The notes: generated by a model not told the origin, from the letters alone. DNA of 64,000 nt from Cellulomonas cellasea (GCF_030372105.1 NZ_JAUDBQ010000002.1:186001-250000); one strand, 5' to 3'. Counted from the first letter of the stretch, positions 9,069-20,189 are shown. A program made the numbers and translations.

Positions 9069-10180
9069 GCCTCCACCAGCCTGCGGGTGCGGGCGAGCGC
9101 CACGAAGAAGGGCGTGCCGACGACGGCCGTCATGATGCCGACGGCGATCTCCCCGTTGCCGGGGGCGAGCCGCCCGATCACGTCGGCGGCAAGCAGCACC
9201 GTCGCGCCGGCCACCATGCTGAACGGCAGCAGCAGCCGCTGGTCCCCGCCGACGACGAGCCTCGCCAGGTGTGCCCCGACGAGCCCGATGAAGCCGATGG
9301 GCCCGGCCGCGGAGACCGCCGCGGCGCAGAGCAGCACGGCGACGAGCGCCGTCGCGAGCTGGGCGCGACGCACGCGCACGCCGAGGCCGGCTGCGACGGA
9401 CTCCCCGAGGGTGAGCGCGTTGAGCGTCGGCCCGCACAGCAGCGCGAGCACGAGGCCGGCGATCGCGAAGGGCCACAGCTCGCCGATGGTGTCGCCGCGC
9501 CCCGCGAGCTGGCCGATCGACCAGAAGCGGTACCGGGAGAACGCGGACTCGTCACGGATGATCAGCAGGTTGATGACCGCGCCGAGCATCGCCGCGCTGG
9601 CGGCCCCGGCGATCACGAGGCTCACGGCCGTCGAGGCGGCGCGAGTGAGGCGGGAGATCCCGTGGACCACGACGGCTGTCGCCACGGCGCCGGCGAACGC
9701 GAGCCAGAAGGTCGCCACCACGCCGGTCAGGCCGAAGGCGACGATGCCCGCGACGACGGCGCACGCGGCGCCGAGCTCGACGCCGAGGATGCCGCCGTCG
9801 ACGAGCGGGTTGCGCGTGAGGGCCTGCATGATCGCCCCGGACCCGCCGAGGCAGAGCCCGACGAGGAGGCCGAGGACGGTGCGCGGGACGCGCTCGGTCG
9901 CGATGACTGTCGCGTCGTAGCCCTCGGGCGCCACGCCGGCCAACGTGTCCGCCACCGCGCGCGCCACGGCGCTGGGCGGGATCACGCGGGCGCCCAGGGC
10001 GAGTGAGAGCAGGGCGACGAATCCGAGGAGGAGGACCAGGGCGACGAGGCCCGCGACTCGGCGGCGCATGGTCGTCGAGACGGCGCCGAGGACGGCTCGG
10101 GGATCGTCCGTGCCGAGTGCGACTGGCGCCGCCGATCCGCCCAAGGGCAGCACATTCGTGGACAATCCACCCCCGCGCAC
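9065..10180 (-). CDS. fepD: ferric-siderophore ABC transporter permease (FepD-like)
   Basis: Partner permease of the FepG-like protein. The 371 residues carry the FecCD-family stretch RVPRTVLGLLVGLCLGGSGAIMQ, TRNPLVDGGILGVELGA, and GESVAAGLGV, and about ten predicted membrane helices. I chose GTG 10180, which has GGAG four bases upstream; an ATG at 10069, just before the first helix, is a real alternative that would remove 37 residues. It is the first gene of the operon, 45 bp downstream of two iron boxes. Confidence 0.9.
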   Translation of the reverse strand: MRGGGLSTNVLPLGGSAAPVALGTDDPRAVLGAVSTTMRRRVAGLVALVLLLGFVALLSLALGARVIPPSAVARAVADTLAGVAPEGYDATVIATERVPRTVLGLLVGLCLGGSGAIMQALTRNPLVDGGILGVELGAACAVVAGIVAFGLTGVVATFWLAFAGAVATAVVVHGISRLTRAASTAVSLVIAGAASAAMLGAVINLLIIRDESAFSRYRFWSIGQLAGRGDTIGELWPFAIAGLVLALLCGPTLNALTLGESVAAGLGVRVRRAQLATALVAVLLCAAAVSAAGPIGFIGLVGAHLARLVVGGDQRLLLPFSMVAGATVLLAADVIGRLAPGNGEIAVGIMTAVVGTPFFVALARTRRLVEA

Positions 10181-10224
10181 AGTGCTCCGTCCCGGCGCGG
10201 ATCGAGCGACGCACCCCTGCAGTC

Positions 10225-10243
10225 TCGACTTAGGCTTACCTCA
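10225..10243. promoter_or_regulatory. DtxR/IdeR-type iron box, proximal copy
   Basis: The 19-bp site matches the DtxR/IdeR consensus TTAGGTTAGGCTAACCTAA at about 13 of 19 positions (TTAGGCTTACCT core). It abuts the stronger box at 10245-10263, upstream of fepD on the minus strand. Two neighbouring boxes would allow two repressor dimers per face, as in IdeR and DmdR promoters. Function is inferred from match and position. Confidence 0.65.
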
Positions 10244-10244
10244 A

Positions 10245-10263
10245 TTAGGCAAGGCTCACCTTA
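10245..10263. promoter_or_regulatory. DtxR/IdeR-type iron box, distal copy
   Basis: TTAGGCAAGGCTCACCTTA agrees with the 19-bp DtxR/IdeR/DmdR iron-box consensus at 15 of 19 positions. It sits 65 bp before the fepD start, and the next gene on the other side (ABC-F, ending at 10368) points the same way, so the site serves the siderophore operon. Under iron sufficiency a DtxR-family repressor should bind and shut the whole operon down. Confidence 0.8.
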
Positions 10264-10367
10264 GGCATCGATGTGCGACGCAGGCAAGGGTTCGTCCAGA
10301 AATGCGCAGTTGGCCCAGGCGGGGCAGGGCCGCGGGCCGGGTTCGGGGTCGGGGTCGCGGGCCGGGC

Positions 10368-12055
<1,688 letters not shown>

Positions 12056-12059
<4 letters not shown>

Positions 12060-12676
12060 CGTCCGAGGGCGCTGACGATCACCGGGACGAGGGCACGGAA
12101 CGCCTGCCCGCGGTGGCTGATGGCGTTCTTCTCCTGCGGGGTGAGCTCGGCACAGGAGCGCGTGCCGCCCTCGGGGACCAGGATCGGGTCGTAGCCGAAC
12201 CCGCCGTCGCCGCGCGGCGCCGTGGCCAGCGTCCCCACCAGGTGGCCCATCTCGACGTGCTCGAACCCGTCGGGCGTCACCAGCGCCGCGGCGCAGGTGA
12301 AGCGGGCGCCGCGGTGCTCGGCGGCGATGTCGGAGAGCTGGGCGAGCAGCAGGTCGAGGTTCGCGCGGTCGTCGCCGTGCCGTCCGGCCCACCGCGCCGA
12401 GAAGATGCCGGGGGCGCCGCCGAGCACGTCGACGGACAGCCCGGAGTCGTCGGCGACGGCCGGCAGGCCGGTGAACGCCGCGAGCGCCCGGGCCTTGATC
12501 AGCGCGTTCTCCGCGAAGGTCACGCCGTCCTCGACGGGCTCGGGAGCGCCGACGTCACGGGCTCCCACCACTGTCGCCGGGTCGAGCCCGGGCAGCGCCG
12601 GGGCCAGGATGGCCCGCAGCTCGCCGATCTTGTGCGCGTTGTGCGTGGCCAGGACGAGGCGGGGCGCGGCGCTCAT
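12056..12676 (-). CDS. rdgB: RdgB/HAM1 non-canonical purine NTP pyrophosphatase
   Basis: Hydrolyses dITP, ITP and XTP to monophosphates, keeping deaminated purines out of nucleic acids. The 206 residues open with the nucleotide-binding [12 protein letters not shown] motif and show [22 protein letters not shown] and [11 protein letters not shown], then [10 protein letters not shown] at the C-terminus. Length is normal. It is coupled by ATGA overlaps to rph before it and the ABC-F gene after it; the rph-rdgB order is widespread in actinobacteria. Confidence 0.95.
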
Positions 12677-13485
12677 GCGCGGGCGCCGAGGATGGGCGCG
12701 GCGGACGGGGCGCCGGCGGCCAGCGCGGCGGCCTGCAGCGCGCTCAGCTCGCTGGTCCCCGCGAGCGCCAGGTCCAGCAGCGCGTCGAGCTCGGCGCGGT
12801 CGAACGGCGCCTGCTCCGCGGTGCCCTGCACCTCGACGAACTTGCCGGAGCCGGTCACCACCACGTTCATGTCCGTCTCGGCGCGGACGTCCTCGACGTA
12901 CGGCAGGTCGAGCACGGGCACGCCGTCCACGATCCCCACGCTCACGGCGGACACCGAGTCGCGCAGCACCGTCTTCTTGCGGCTGATGGCGCCGCGCTCC
13001 ACACCCCAGGCGACGGCGTCGGCCAGCGCCACGTAGGCGCCGGTGATGGACGCCGTGCGGGTGCCGCCGTCGGCCTGCAGCACGTCGCAGTCCAGCACGA
13101 TCGTGTTCTCGCCCAGCGCTGAGACGTCGATGATCGCGCGCAGGGACCGGCCGATCAGCCGGGAGATCTCATGGGTGCGGCCGCCCACCTTGCCGCGCAC
13201 CGACTCGCGGTCGGAGCGGGTGCTGGTGGCGCGCGGCAGCATCGCGTACTCGGCGGTCACCCAGCCCTGGCCCGAGCCCTTGCGCCAGCGCGGCACGCCC
13301 TCGGTGAACGAGGCGACGCACAGCACCTTGGTGCCGCCGAACTCGACGAGCACGCTGCCCTCGCCGCTGTCGAGGTAGCGGCGGGTGAGCGTGACCGGCC
13401 GGAGCTGGTCGGCGCGACGGCCGTCCACCCGCACCGCGGGCTCGGCGGGGGTCGTCGGGTGGGGGCTCGAGGTGGCAGAAGTCAT
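12673..13485 (-). CDS. rph: ribonuclease PH
   Basis: Phosphorolytic 3'-5' exoribonuclease that trims tRNA 3' ends. The 270 residues have about 20 extra N-terminal residues, then [63 protein letters not shown] and [17 protein letters not shown], covering the substrate-binding and phosphate-binding motifs. It lies 42 bp after the MBL enzyme stop and overlaps rdgB by 4 bp. Confidence 0.96.
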   Translation of the reverse strand: MTSATSSPHPTTPAEPAVRVDGRRADQLRPVTLTRRYLDSGEGSVLVEFGGTKVLCVASFTEGVPRWRKGSGQGWVTAEYAMLPRATSTRSDRESVRGKVGGRTHEISRLIGRSLRAIIDVSALGENTIVLDCDVLQADGGTRTASITGAYVALADAVAWGVERGAISRKKTVLRDSVSAVSVGIVDGVPVLDLPYVEDVRAETDMNVVVTGSGKFVEVQGTAEQAPFDRAELDALLDLALAGTSELSALQAAALAAGAPSAAPILGARA

Positions 13486-13527
13486 GGCGACGAGCCTAAC
13501 CGCGCGAGCGGGGGACGCCGACGAGGC

Positions 13528-14316
13528 TCAGAGCGTGTAGACCGCGCCGGGCCGGGCCAGGTCGATCGGCCCGTCGTACTCCCCCTGCGCCTCGGCGAGC
13601 GTCGTCTGCGGGTCGTTCCACGCGACCAGGTGCGTGAGCACGAGCCGGCCCGCCTTGCCCGCCTCCGCCGCGGCGCCCGCGCGGCGCCCGGTGAGGTGCA
13701 CGCCGCGGAGCGCGTCGTCGCGCCCCTCGATGTACGCGGCCTCGGCCAGCAGCAGGTCGACGCCCTCGGCGAGGGTGGTGAGCCCGGCGCACTCGTCGGT
13801 GTCGCCGGTGTACGCCAGGGTGACGGTGCCCGCCGGGTCGACGTCGGACGGGCCGCTGACGCGCATCCCGAACGCCGGCAGCGGGTGCAGCACGGCCACC
13901 GGCTCGATGGTCAGCGGGCCGACCGTCACCGGGACGCCCTCCTGCCACGGCTCGAAGTCGAACTGGCCGGTGACCTCCGTCGCCGGGTCCTTGCCGGCGA
14001 TCTGCGCGAGCCGCTCGAGCGTGCCCGGCGGGCCGTGCAGCCGCACCGGCGCGCATGCCCCCTCGGGCCGGTACCGCCGCAGCACGTTGAACACCACAAG
14101 GTCGGCCACGTGGTCGGCGTGCAGGTGGGAGATCCCCACCAAGTCCAGCGCGGTGGGGTCGGTGTGCGCCTGCAGGGGCCCCAGGGCGCCGCTGCCCAGG
14201 TCGAGCAGCACCGTCCAGGTCCGGCCGTCGGCGTCCTCCGCCTGCACCAGGTACGCCGACGCGGCGGAGTCCGCGCTGGGGAACGATCCCGCGCAACCGA
14301 CGACGACGAGCCTCAC
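13528..14316 (-). CDS. MBL-fold metallo-hydrolase, Rv1339-like (possible cAMP phosphodiesterase)
   Basis: A 262-residue metallo-beta-lactamase-fold enzyme related to RNase Z. The metal motif [11 protein letters not shown] is near residue 75, and [23 protein letters not shown] and [11 protein letters not shown] supply later ligands. Start GTG 14316 overlaps the murI stop. In M. tuberculosis the gene between murI and rphA is Rv1339, reported as an atypical cAMP phosphodiesterase; the same position and fold here suggest an orthologue, which is inference. Confidence 0.85.
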   Translation of the reverse strand: MRLVVVGCAGSFPSADSAASAYLVQAEDADGRTWTVLLDLGSGALGPLQAHTDPTALDLVGISHLHADHVADLVVFNVLRRYRPEGACAPVRLHGPPGTLERLAQIAGKDPATEVTGQFDFEPWQEGVPVTVGPLTIEPVAVLHPLPAFGMRVSGPSDVDPAGTVTLAYTGDTDECAGLTTLAEGVDLLLAEAAYIEGRDDALRGVHLTGRRAGAAAEAGKAGRLVLTHLVAWNDPQTTLAEAQGEYDGPIDLARPGAVYTL

Positions 14317-15146
14317 CGGAGCGCCCCTCGCGGCTCCACGGCGAGGACCTCGGGGCCGAGGAACCGGCGGGCGAGGGTGTGGAAGGACTCGGGGTCGCCG
14401 GTGGCGAGGAACCGGTGCTCGGCCGGCCCGGCGCCGGGCGAGCGCTCGAGGTCATGCGCGACGAGCGTGCGGTAGACGTCCTTCGCGGTCTCCTCGGCGG
14501 AGGACACGAGCGTCACCTCGTCGCCCATCACGTAGGAGATGACGCCCGTCAGCAGCGGGTAGTGCGTGCAGCCCAGCACCAGGGTGTCCACGCCCGCGGC
14601 CTTCACCGGCGCCAGGTACTCGTCGGCGACGGCCAGCAGCTCGGGGCCCGAGGTGATCCCCGCCTCGACGAACTCCACGAACCGGGGGCACGCCTGGGTG
14701 ATGAGCTCCACACCGGGGGCCACCGCGAACGCGTCGTCGTAGGCGCGCGACTGCACCGTCGAGCTGGTCGCGATGACGCCGATGCGCCCGGTGCGGGTGG
14801 CGGCCACGGCGCGCCGGGCGGCGGGCAGGATCACCTCGACGACGGGCAGGCCGCGGCGCTGGGTGTACCGCTCGCGGGCGTCGCGCAGCATCGCCGAGGA
14901 GGCGGTGTTGCAGGCGATGACCAGCATCTTCACCCCGGCGTCGACGAGGTCGTCCATGACCTCGAGCGCATGGGCGCGCACCGCCGCGAGCGGCTTGGTG
15001 CCGTAGGGGGTGTTGAGGGTGTCGCCGATGTACAGGGTCGACTCGTGCGGGAGCTGGTCGAGGATGGCCCGCGCGACGGTCAGCCCGCCGACGCCGGAGT
15101 CGAAGATCCCGATAGGTGCGTCGTTCACGGGCGCGAGCCTAGTCAT
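14313..15146 (-). CDS. murI: glutamate racemase
   Basis: Makes D-glutamate for peptidoglycan. The 277 residues have the catalytic cysteine pair in IACNTASS and [10 protein letters not shown], the start [23 protein letters not shown], and [11 protein letters not shown]. Length is normal. It follows the DUF2017 gene with a 4-bp overlap and is coupled to the MBL gene. Confidence 0.96.
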   Translation of the reverse strand: MTRLAPVNDAPIGIFDSGVGGLTVARAILDQLPHESTLYIGDTLNTPYGTKPLAAVRAHALEVMDDLVDAGVKMLVIACNTASSAMLRDARERYTQRRGLPVVEVILPAARRAVAATRTGRIGVIATSSTVQSRAYDDAFAVAPGVELITQACPRFVEFVEAGITSGPELLAVADEYLAPVKAAGVDTLVLGCTHYPLLTGVISYVMGDEVTLVSSAEETAKDVYRTLVAHDLERSPGAGPAEHRFLATGDPESFHTLARRFLGPEVLAVEPRGALR

Positions 15147-15811
15147 CCTCGCTGCCTGCTCTGGCCGTCCCGTCCAGCGCGGCCCAGGTCGTCGAGCAGC
15201 GCCGCCATGAGCGTCTCCTGCAACCAGCTCAGGGAGATGTAGACGGCGCCCAGGTACCTGCGGACCTCGGCCTGCGGGTCGTCCTCATCCTCCGCGGGGT
15301 CGACGTCGAGCTCCACGTACAGCGACTCGGCGTCCTCGTCCTCGTGCAGTTCGAGCCGGTCGGCCAGGACCAGCCGCAGGTCGGTGAGCGTCGCGGCGAC
15401 CGCGCCGCCGCGCTCGAGCGGCACCACCACGGCGTCTGCGGGCCAGCCGTCGCCGGGGCCGGAGGTGAGCGCGTCCCACAGCCAGGTCAGGCGTTCCACC
15501 TTGACGCGGCGCAGGTCGTCCTCGGTGAGCCGGCGGAACTCGGCGGCGACCTCCTCGTCGTCCACCGACGCGTCGGGCAGCAGCCGCCGCACGGCGTCGT
15601 CCTCGGGCGGCTCGATCTCCTGGGTCCGCAGCGACATGCCGATCATCCCCGCGGCGGGGTCCGTCGCGGGCTCGTCCGGGTCGCGCTCCTCGAGGCGCCC
15701 GGCGCCCAGCAGGTCGGCGACGTCCGCGATGACGGCGGCGAAGACGCCCCGCTCGGTGGCGTCGAGCTCGGCGACCAGTGCGCCCCGCTCGCGGCGGAAC
15801 GCGCGCATCAC
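15143..15811 (-). CDS. DUF2017 family protein
   Basis: A 222-residue acidic, soluble protein without signal peptide or membrane helix. It begins [24 protein letters not shown] and is rich in Asp/Glu later, matching the actinobacterial DUF2017 family that nearly always follows clpS (Rv1332 in M. tuberculosis). The function is not established; the fixed link with clpS suggests a role near ClpCP proteolysis. The start is GTG 15811 (GTGA overlap with the clpS stop) or the ATG at 15808. Confidence 0.85.
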   Translation of the reverse strand: MMRAFRRERGALVAELDATERGVFAAVIADVADLLGAGRLEERDPDEPATDPAAGMIGMSLRTQEIEPPEDDAVRRLLPDASVDDEEVAAEFRRLTEDDLRRVKVERLTWLWDALTSGPGDGWPADAVVVPLERGGAVAATLTDLRLVLADRLELHEDEDAESLYVELDVDPAEDEDDPQAEVRRYLGAVYISLSWLQETLMAALLDDLGRAGRDGQSRQRG

Positions 15812-16101
15812 TCGCCTCCCCGCTGGAGGGTGGCCCAGAGCCCGAAGGAGTGCATGGCCTGCACATCGACCTCCATCTGCTCGCGGTTGCCCGTGGAGAC
15901 CGCCGATCGGCCCTCCTCATGGACCTGCCGCATGAGCTTCTCGGCCTTCTCCCGGGGGTAGCCGAAGTAGCTCTGGAAGACATAGGTGACGTAGCTCATG
16001 AGGTTCACGGGGTCGTTCCACACGATGGTGACCCACGCGTCCCCGAGCCGCTGGCCCGCCTGGGACTCAGCGGTCTCCTCGGGTGCGATCTGGACTGACA
16101 C
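15808..16101 (-). CDS. clpS: ATP-dependent Clp protease adaptor ClpS
   Basis: Adaptor delivering N-degron substrates to ClpC/ClpA. The 97 residues show [16 protein letters not shown], the substrate-pocket NDPVN motif, and the helix [25 protein letters not shown] with the conserved VHxxG element, then [17 protein letters not shown]. It starts 49 bp from the divergent pncB, so both promoters share that short gap. Confidence 0.95.
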   Translation of the reverse strand: MSVQIAPEETAESQAGQRLGDAWVTIVWNDPVNLMSYVTYVFQSYFGYPREKAEKLMRQVHEEGRSAVSTGNREQMEVDVQAMHSFGLWATLQRGGE

Positions 16102-16150
16102 CCGCCCACTGTAGGTGCGCCCGCGGAGGAAGTCGTCCTACGTTGAGCGC

Positions 16151-17536
16151 ATGAGCACTCCGGAGGCCACGGCGCCTGGGTCCGCCCCCGCCCTGTCCAG
16201 AATCCCCCGTCCGAGCACTGCGCTGCTCACCGACAAGTACGAGCTGACGATGCTCGAGGCCGCCCTCGGCAATGGCACGGCCAACCGGCGCTGCGTGTTC
16301 GAGGTGTTCACCCGCCGCTTGCCCGCCGGGCGCCGGTACGGAGTGCTCGCGGGCACGGGCAGGCTGCTGGAGTCGCTGGAGGACTTCCGGTTCGGCCCCG
16401 CGGAGCTCGACTGGCTGGCCGCCGAGGGCGTGGTGGACGACACGACGCTGGACTTCCTCGCCGGCTACCGGTTCACGGGCTCCATCACGGGCTACGCGGA
16501 GGGCGAGGCCTTCTTCCCGCAGTCCCCCGTGCTGGTGGTCGAGGGCACGTTCGCGGAGGCGGTGCTGCTGGAGACCCTCGCGCTGTCGATCCTCAACCAC
16601 GACTCCGCCGTCGCGTCCGCGGCCTCGCGGATGACCAGCGCGGCCGTCAACCGGCCCTGCCTGGAGATGGGCTCGCGCCGCGCCCACGAGCAGGCGGCTG
16701 TGGCGGCGGCGCGGGCTGCCGCGGTGGCCGGGTTCGCGGGGACGTCGAACCTGGAGGCTGGGCGCCGGTACGGCATCCCGACCATCGGCACCGCCGCGCA
16801 CGCGTTCACGCTGCTGCACGACGACGAGGAGGCGGCGTTCGCCGCGCAGGTCGCCGCCGCGGGCCCTGGGACGACGCTGCTGGTGGACACCTATGACGTC
16901 CGCGCCGGGGTGGAGCGCGCGGTGGCCGCCGCCGGCACGGGGCTCGGCGCGGTGCGGCTCGACTCGGGCGACTTGGGGGTGCTGGCGCAGGAGGTGCGCG
17001 CGCAGCTCGACGACCTGGGGGCCCGGGGCACGCGCATCGTGGTGACGTCCGACCTGGACGAGTACGCGATCGCGGCGCTGGCCGCCGCGCCCGTCGACTC
17101 CTATGGCGTGGGGACGTCAGTGGTGACCGGCTCGGGGGCGCCGACGTGCGGGATGGTCTACAAGCTCGTGGCCCGCGAGGGGCGCAGCGGGGAGATGGAG
17201 CCGGTGGCGAAGACGTCGCGGGCCAAGGCCGGCACGGGGGGCCGCAAGGCCGCTGCCCGTCGGCTGGGCCCCGATGGCCGGGCCGTGGAGGAGGTGCTGG
17301 TGACCGGCACGGATGCCGAGGTCTGCGCGTGGGTGTCGCAGGAGGACTCGTTGCGGGCCCTGCAGGCGCCGCTGGTGGTCGACGGCGTCGTCGACCCCGC
17401 GTGGACCGGCAAGGAGGGACTGCTGCGGGCGACAGAAAGGCACCGGGCCTCCCGTGACGAGTTGCCTCGGGGGGCCCGGCGCCTGTCCGCGGACGAGGCC
17501 GCGGTTCCGACGGTGACGCTGCACCTGGGCGGCTGA
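16151..17536 (+). CDS. pncB: nicotinate phosphoribosyltransferase
   Basis: Converts nicotinate and PRPP to nicotinate mononucleotide in NAD salvage. The 461 residues include LLTDKYELTMLEAAL at the start, LEMGSRRAHEQAA (with the phosphorylatable-His region), GTSNLEAGRRYGIP, GTAAHAFT and VRLDSGDLGVLAQEVR. ATG 16151 is chosen over a GTG at 16115 that lacks family similarity. Divergent from clpS, as pncB1 is in Mycobacterium. Confidence 0.94.
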   Translation: MSTPEATAPGSAPALSRIPRPSTALLTDKYELTMLEAALGNGTANRRCVFEVFTRRLPAGRRYGVLAGTGRLLESLEDFRFGPAELDWLAAEGVVDDTTLDFLAGYRFTGSITGYAEGEAFFPQSPVLVVEGTFAEAVLLETLALSILNHDSAVASAASRMTSAAVNRPCLEMGSRRAHEQAAVAAARAAAVAGFAGTSNLEAGRRYGIPTIGTAAHAFTLLHDDEEAAFAAQVAAAGPGTTLLVDTYDVRAGVERAVAAAGTGLGAVRLDSGDLGVLAQEVRAQLDDLGARGTRIVVTSDLDEYAIAALAAAPVDSYGVGTSVVTGSGAPTCGMVYKLVAREGRSGEMEPVAKTSRAKAGTGGRKAAARRLGPDGRAVEEVLVTGTDAEVCAWVSQEDSLRALQAPLVVDGVVDPAWTGKEGLLRATERHRASRDELPRGARRLSADEAAVPTVTLHLGG

Positions 17537-17544
17537 GACGAGCA

Positions 17545-17580
17545 GGGGGCTGCGCTCAGCGCCTCAGGGGCAGCGCCCCG
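17545..17580. terminator. probable bidirectional terminator between pncB and a small membrane-protein gene
   Basis: The gap between two convergent genes holds a GC-rich hairpin: GGGGC-AGC-GCCCC at 17567-17579, which can extend to a bulged stem using GGGGGCTGC at 17545-17553. There is no T-tract, so termination is inferred from position and stem strength only. Confidence 0.45.
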
Positions 17581-17739
17581 CTAGATCCGTGCGCCGCGAC
17601 CACGCCCCACGAGCCCGAGGATCAGGCTGACGACGAGGACGATGACGCCGATCCAGATGAGGAACTGCCCGATGTTCGTGGCGACGCCCAGGATGACCAG
17701 GACGGCGCCGACGATGATGAGGAGGAGCCAGGACGGCAT
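17581..17739 (-). CDS. small hydrophobic membrane protein (52 aa)
   Basis: Fifty-two residues made of two closely spaced membrane helices (SWLLLIIVGAVLVILGVA and LIWIGVIVLVVSLILGLV) and a short basic tail GRGRGARI, which places both ends in the cytoplasm. AAAGGGTG lies 6-7 nt before ATG 17739, which fixes this start over longer in-frame ones. Similar tiny two-helix proteins are common in actinobacteria and unassigned. It has its own 230-bp upstream region (17740-17970) with a local fall in GC near 17840-17880 that may hold its promoter. Confidence 0.8.
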   Translation of the reverse strand: MPSWLLLIIVGAVLVILGVATNIGQFLIWIGVIVLVVSLILGLVGRGRGARI

Positions 17740-17970
17740 AATGCACACCCTTTCGCTGTTCTCGGTTCCGACCCCCGGGGGATCCGGGGTCGGTGGCACG
17801 TCCAGAAGACTGGCATCGGGACGGGCCCTCGGCATCCGGAGAACAAGAGTTGCGAATCGGGCGACTTTTGCTAAGTGGGCACGTGTCCAGGGCGCTGACC
17901 TGCGGAAACGCAAGTCAACACCCTGTCCACGATGTGAGACACTTCGGGGCTCCCGACGGGGCGGACGACC

Positions 17971-19800
17971 TCAGCGCTTGCCGACGAACCAGGCCCGCAG
18001 CAGCTCGATGCGCGCCGTGAGCTGGTCCGGGTCCGCGAGCGCGACCTCTGGGCCGCCGCACCGGCGCCGCAGCTCGGTGTGCACCGTGCCATGCGGCTGC
18101 CCGCTGCGACGGGCCCACGCCCCCACGAGCTGGGCCAGCTCCTTGCGCAGCTCGGCCTGGCGGCGGTGGTCCATCTCCGCGAGCTGATCGGCCTGCTCCT
18201 GCGCCGACCTGCTCCTGCGCCGGCCGCTCTGCTGCTCGGCCTGGCGCTGCTTGAGCAGCGTGGTCACCTGGTCCGCGTCGAGCAGCCCCGGCAGGCCCAG
18301 GAAGTCCAGCTCCTCCTCCGAGCCGACATCAGCCCCCGTGCCGAACTCGCCGCCGTCGAAGAGCACGCGGTCGAAGGACGCCTGGGCCTCGAGCGCCTCG
18401 AAGGATCCCTGCTTGCCGTCCGGGCCCACCGCGTCCGGGCCGTTGCGCTCGGAGTTCGCCTCGGCGAGCAGCGCGTCCTCGGGCGAGAACACGTCGCCCT
18501 GCTCCTCCGCGGTGAGCGGGCGGTCCAGCGCGTGGTCCCGCTCCTCCTCGAGCGTGTTCGCCAGCGCCAGGAGCTGCGGGACGCTCGGCAGGAACACCGA
18601 GGCCGTCTCCCCCCGTCGCCGGGCGCGCACGAACCGGCCGACGGCCTGCGCGAAGAACAGCGGCGTCGAGGTGCTGGTGGCGTAGACGCCGACGGCGAGC
18701 CGCGGCACGTCCACCCCCTCGGACACCATCCGGACCGCCACGAGCCAGCGGGAGTCCGACGCGGAGAACTCGTCGATCCGGTCGCTCGCGCCGTCGTCGT
18801 CCGAGAGCACCACGGTGGGCGACTTGCCGGTGATCCGGGCCAGGTGGCCCGCATAGGCCCGCGCGTCGTTCTGGTCGGTGGCGATGACCATCGCCCCGGC
18901 GTCGGGCACCGAGCGCCGCACCTCGCTGAGGCGGCGGTCGGCCGCGGCGAGCACCGACGGGATCCACTCGCCGTTCGGGTCCAGGGCCGTGCGCCACGCC
19001 TGCGCGGTGAGGTCCTTGGTGAGCGGCTCCCCCAGTCGCGCGCTGACCTCGTCGCCCGCCTTGGTGCGCCAGCGCATCGAGCCGCTGTAGGAGAGGAAGA
19101 TCACGGGCCGCACGACGTGGTCGCGCAGCGCGTCGCCGTACCCGTAGGAGTAGTCGGAGACGCTGCGGCGGATGCCGTCCCTGCCGCGCTCGTAGGTGAC
19201 GAACGGGATCGCCGCGGTGTCAGAGCGGAACGGCGTGCCCGTCAGGCCCAGGCGCCGGGTGGCGCCCTCGAACGCCTCGCGCACCGCGTCACCCCAGGAC
19301 AGCGCGTCGCCGCCGTGGTGTATCTCGTCGAGGATGACGAGCGTCGGCGCCGCTGACGTGCGCGCCGCGTGCAGCGCGGGCTTCGACGCGACCTGCGCGT
19401 ACGTCACCGCGACGCCGTCGAAGCCGTGGCCGTGCCGGCCCTGCGCGTTGGTGAAGTTCGGGTCGATCTTGATGCCGACGCGGGCCGCGGCGTCAGCCCA
19501 CTGCCGCTTGAGGTGCTCGGTGGGCGCCACGACGGTGACCCGCCGCACCACGCCGGCCTCGAGCAGCTCGGTGGCGATGCGCAGCGCGAACGTCGTCTTG
19601 CCGGCGCCCGGGGTGGCCACCGCCAGGAAGTCGCGCGGGTTGCGGACGCGGTACAGCTCGAGCGCCTCAGCCTGCCAGGCACGCAACTTCCCCGCCGTGC
19701 CCCACGGGGCACGGGCAGGGAAGGCCGGCGGCAGATTCGAGGCTGCCGACGACGACGCGTGACTGCTGGCGGAGGACGCTGGCTGGCGGAGCGCGCTCAC
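17971..19800 (-). CDS. DEAD/DEAH-box helicase, superfamily 2
   Basis: A 609-residue SF2 helicase. After about 35 low-complexity residues come LRAWQAEALELY (Q-motif-like), Walker A ATPGAGKTTFA near residue 60, VVAPTEHLKRQW (Ia), the Walker B DEIHHGGD, GLTGTPFRSD (III), and in the second RecA domain VRMVSEGVDVPRL and QAVGRFVRARR (VI). This matches the XPB/SSL2-like or type III restriction-like group. Past residue 420 is a coiled, Gln/Arg-rich tail. Substrate is unknown. The start overlaps the DUF3039 gene end by 4 bp, so the pair is coupled. Confidence 0.9.
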   Translation of the reverse strand: MSALRQPASSASSHASSSAASNLPPAFPARAPWGTAGKLRAWQAEALELYRVRNPRDFLAVATPGAGKTTFALRIATELLEAGVVRRVTVVAPTEHLKRQWADAAARVGIKIDPNFTNAQGRHGHGFDGVAVTYAQVASKPALHAARTSAAPTLVILDEIHHGGDALSWGDAVREAFEGATRRLGLTGTPFRSDTAAIPFVTYERGRDGIRRSVSDYSYGYGDALRDHVVRPVIFLSYSGSMRWRTKAGDEVSARLGEPLTKDLTAQAWRTALDPNGEWIPSVLAAADRRLSEVRRSVPDAGAMVIATDQNDARAYAGHLARITGKSPTVVLSDDDGASDRIDEFSASDSRWLVAVRMVSEGVDVPRLAVGVYATSTSTPLFFAQAVGRFVRARRRGETASVFLPSVPQLLALANTLEEERDHALDRPLTAEEQGDVFSPEDALLAEANSERNGPDAVGPDGKQGSFEALEAQASFDRVLFDGGEFGTGADVGSEEELDFLGLPGLLDADQVTTLLKQRQAEQQSGRRRSRSAQEQADQLAEMDHRRQAELRKELAQLVGAWARRSGQPHGTVHTELRRRCGGPEVALADPDQLTARIELLRAWFVGKR

Positions 19801-20189
19801 TTCCCGCCGGAGGAGTCGCCCGACCCCTTGCCGCGCCCGAACCCGCCCCAGCGCCTACCCCCGCCGGAACCGCCGGAGTCCCCGGAGCCGCCGTCCTGCG
19901 GCTCGCGCAGGCCCTCGTAGATCTCCTTGCACTGCGGGCACACGGGGAACTTGTTCGGGTCGCGACCCGGCACCCACACCTTGCCGCACAGCGCGATCAC
20001 AGGGCTGCCGCTGATCGCGGAGTCGAGGATCTTCTCCTTGCGCACATAGTGCGCGAAACGCTCGTGGTCGCCGGGCTCGACCTGCTCGGTCGTCTCCGTG
20101 CGCTCGAGGACGCTGGTGGAGGTGCCCGCGCCCGGGTCCGAGCTGAACGGGTCGTCCGGTTCGACAGGGAAAGGCTGGGGCTCACTCAT
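19797..20189 (-). CDS. DUF3039 family protein
   Basis: A 130-residue actinobacterial protein with the DUF3039 core: DHERFAHYVRKEKILDSAISGSPVIALCGKVW followed by CPQCKEIYEGL, three cysteines that could bind a metal. The tail is Gly/Ser-rich and basic. Function is unknown. It precedes and overlaps the helicase gene, an arrangement conserved in related genomes as far as I recall. The start is ATG 20189; a longer frame to 20213 lacks a reason. Confidence 0.85.
   Translation of the reverse strand: MSEPQPFPVEPDDPFSSDPGAGTSTSVLERTETTEQVEPGDHERFAHYVRKEKILDSAISGSPVIALCGKVWVPGRDPNKFPVCPQCKEIYEGLREPQDGGSGDSGGSGGGRRWGGFGRGKGSGDSSGGK

Noticed and set aside
15143-17536. clpS and pncB as part of one regulatory switch because only 49 bp separates them.
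   Set aside because: Short divergent gaps are common, and I saw no palindrome or operator in the 49 bp that would support joint control.
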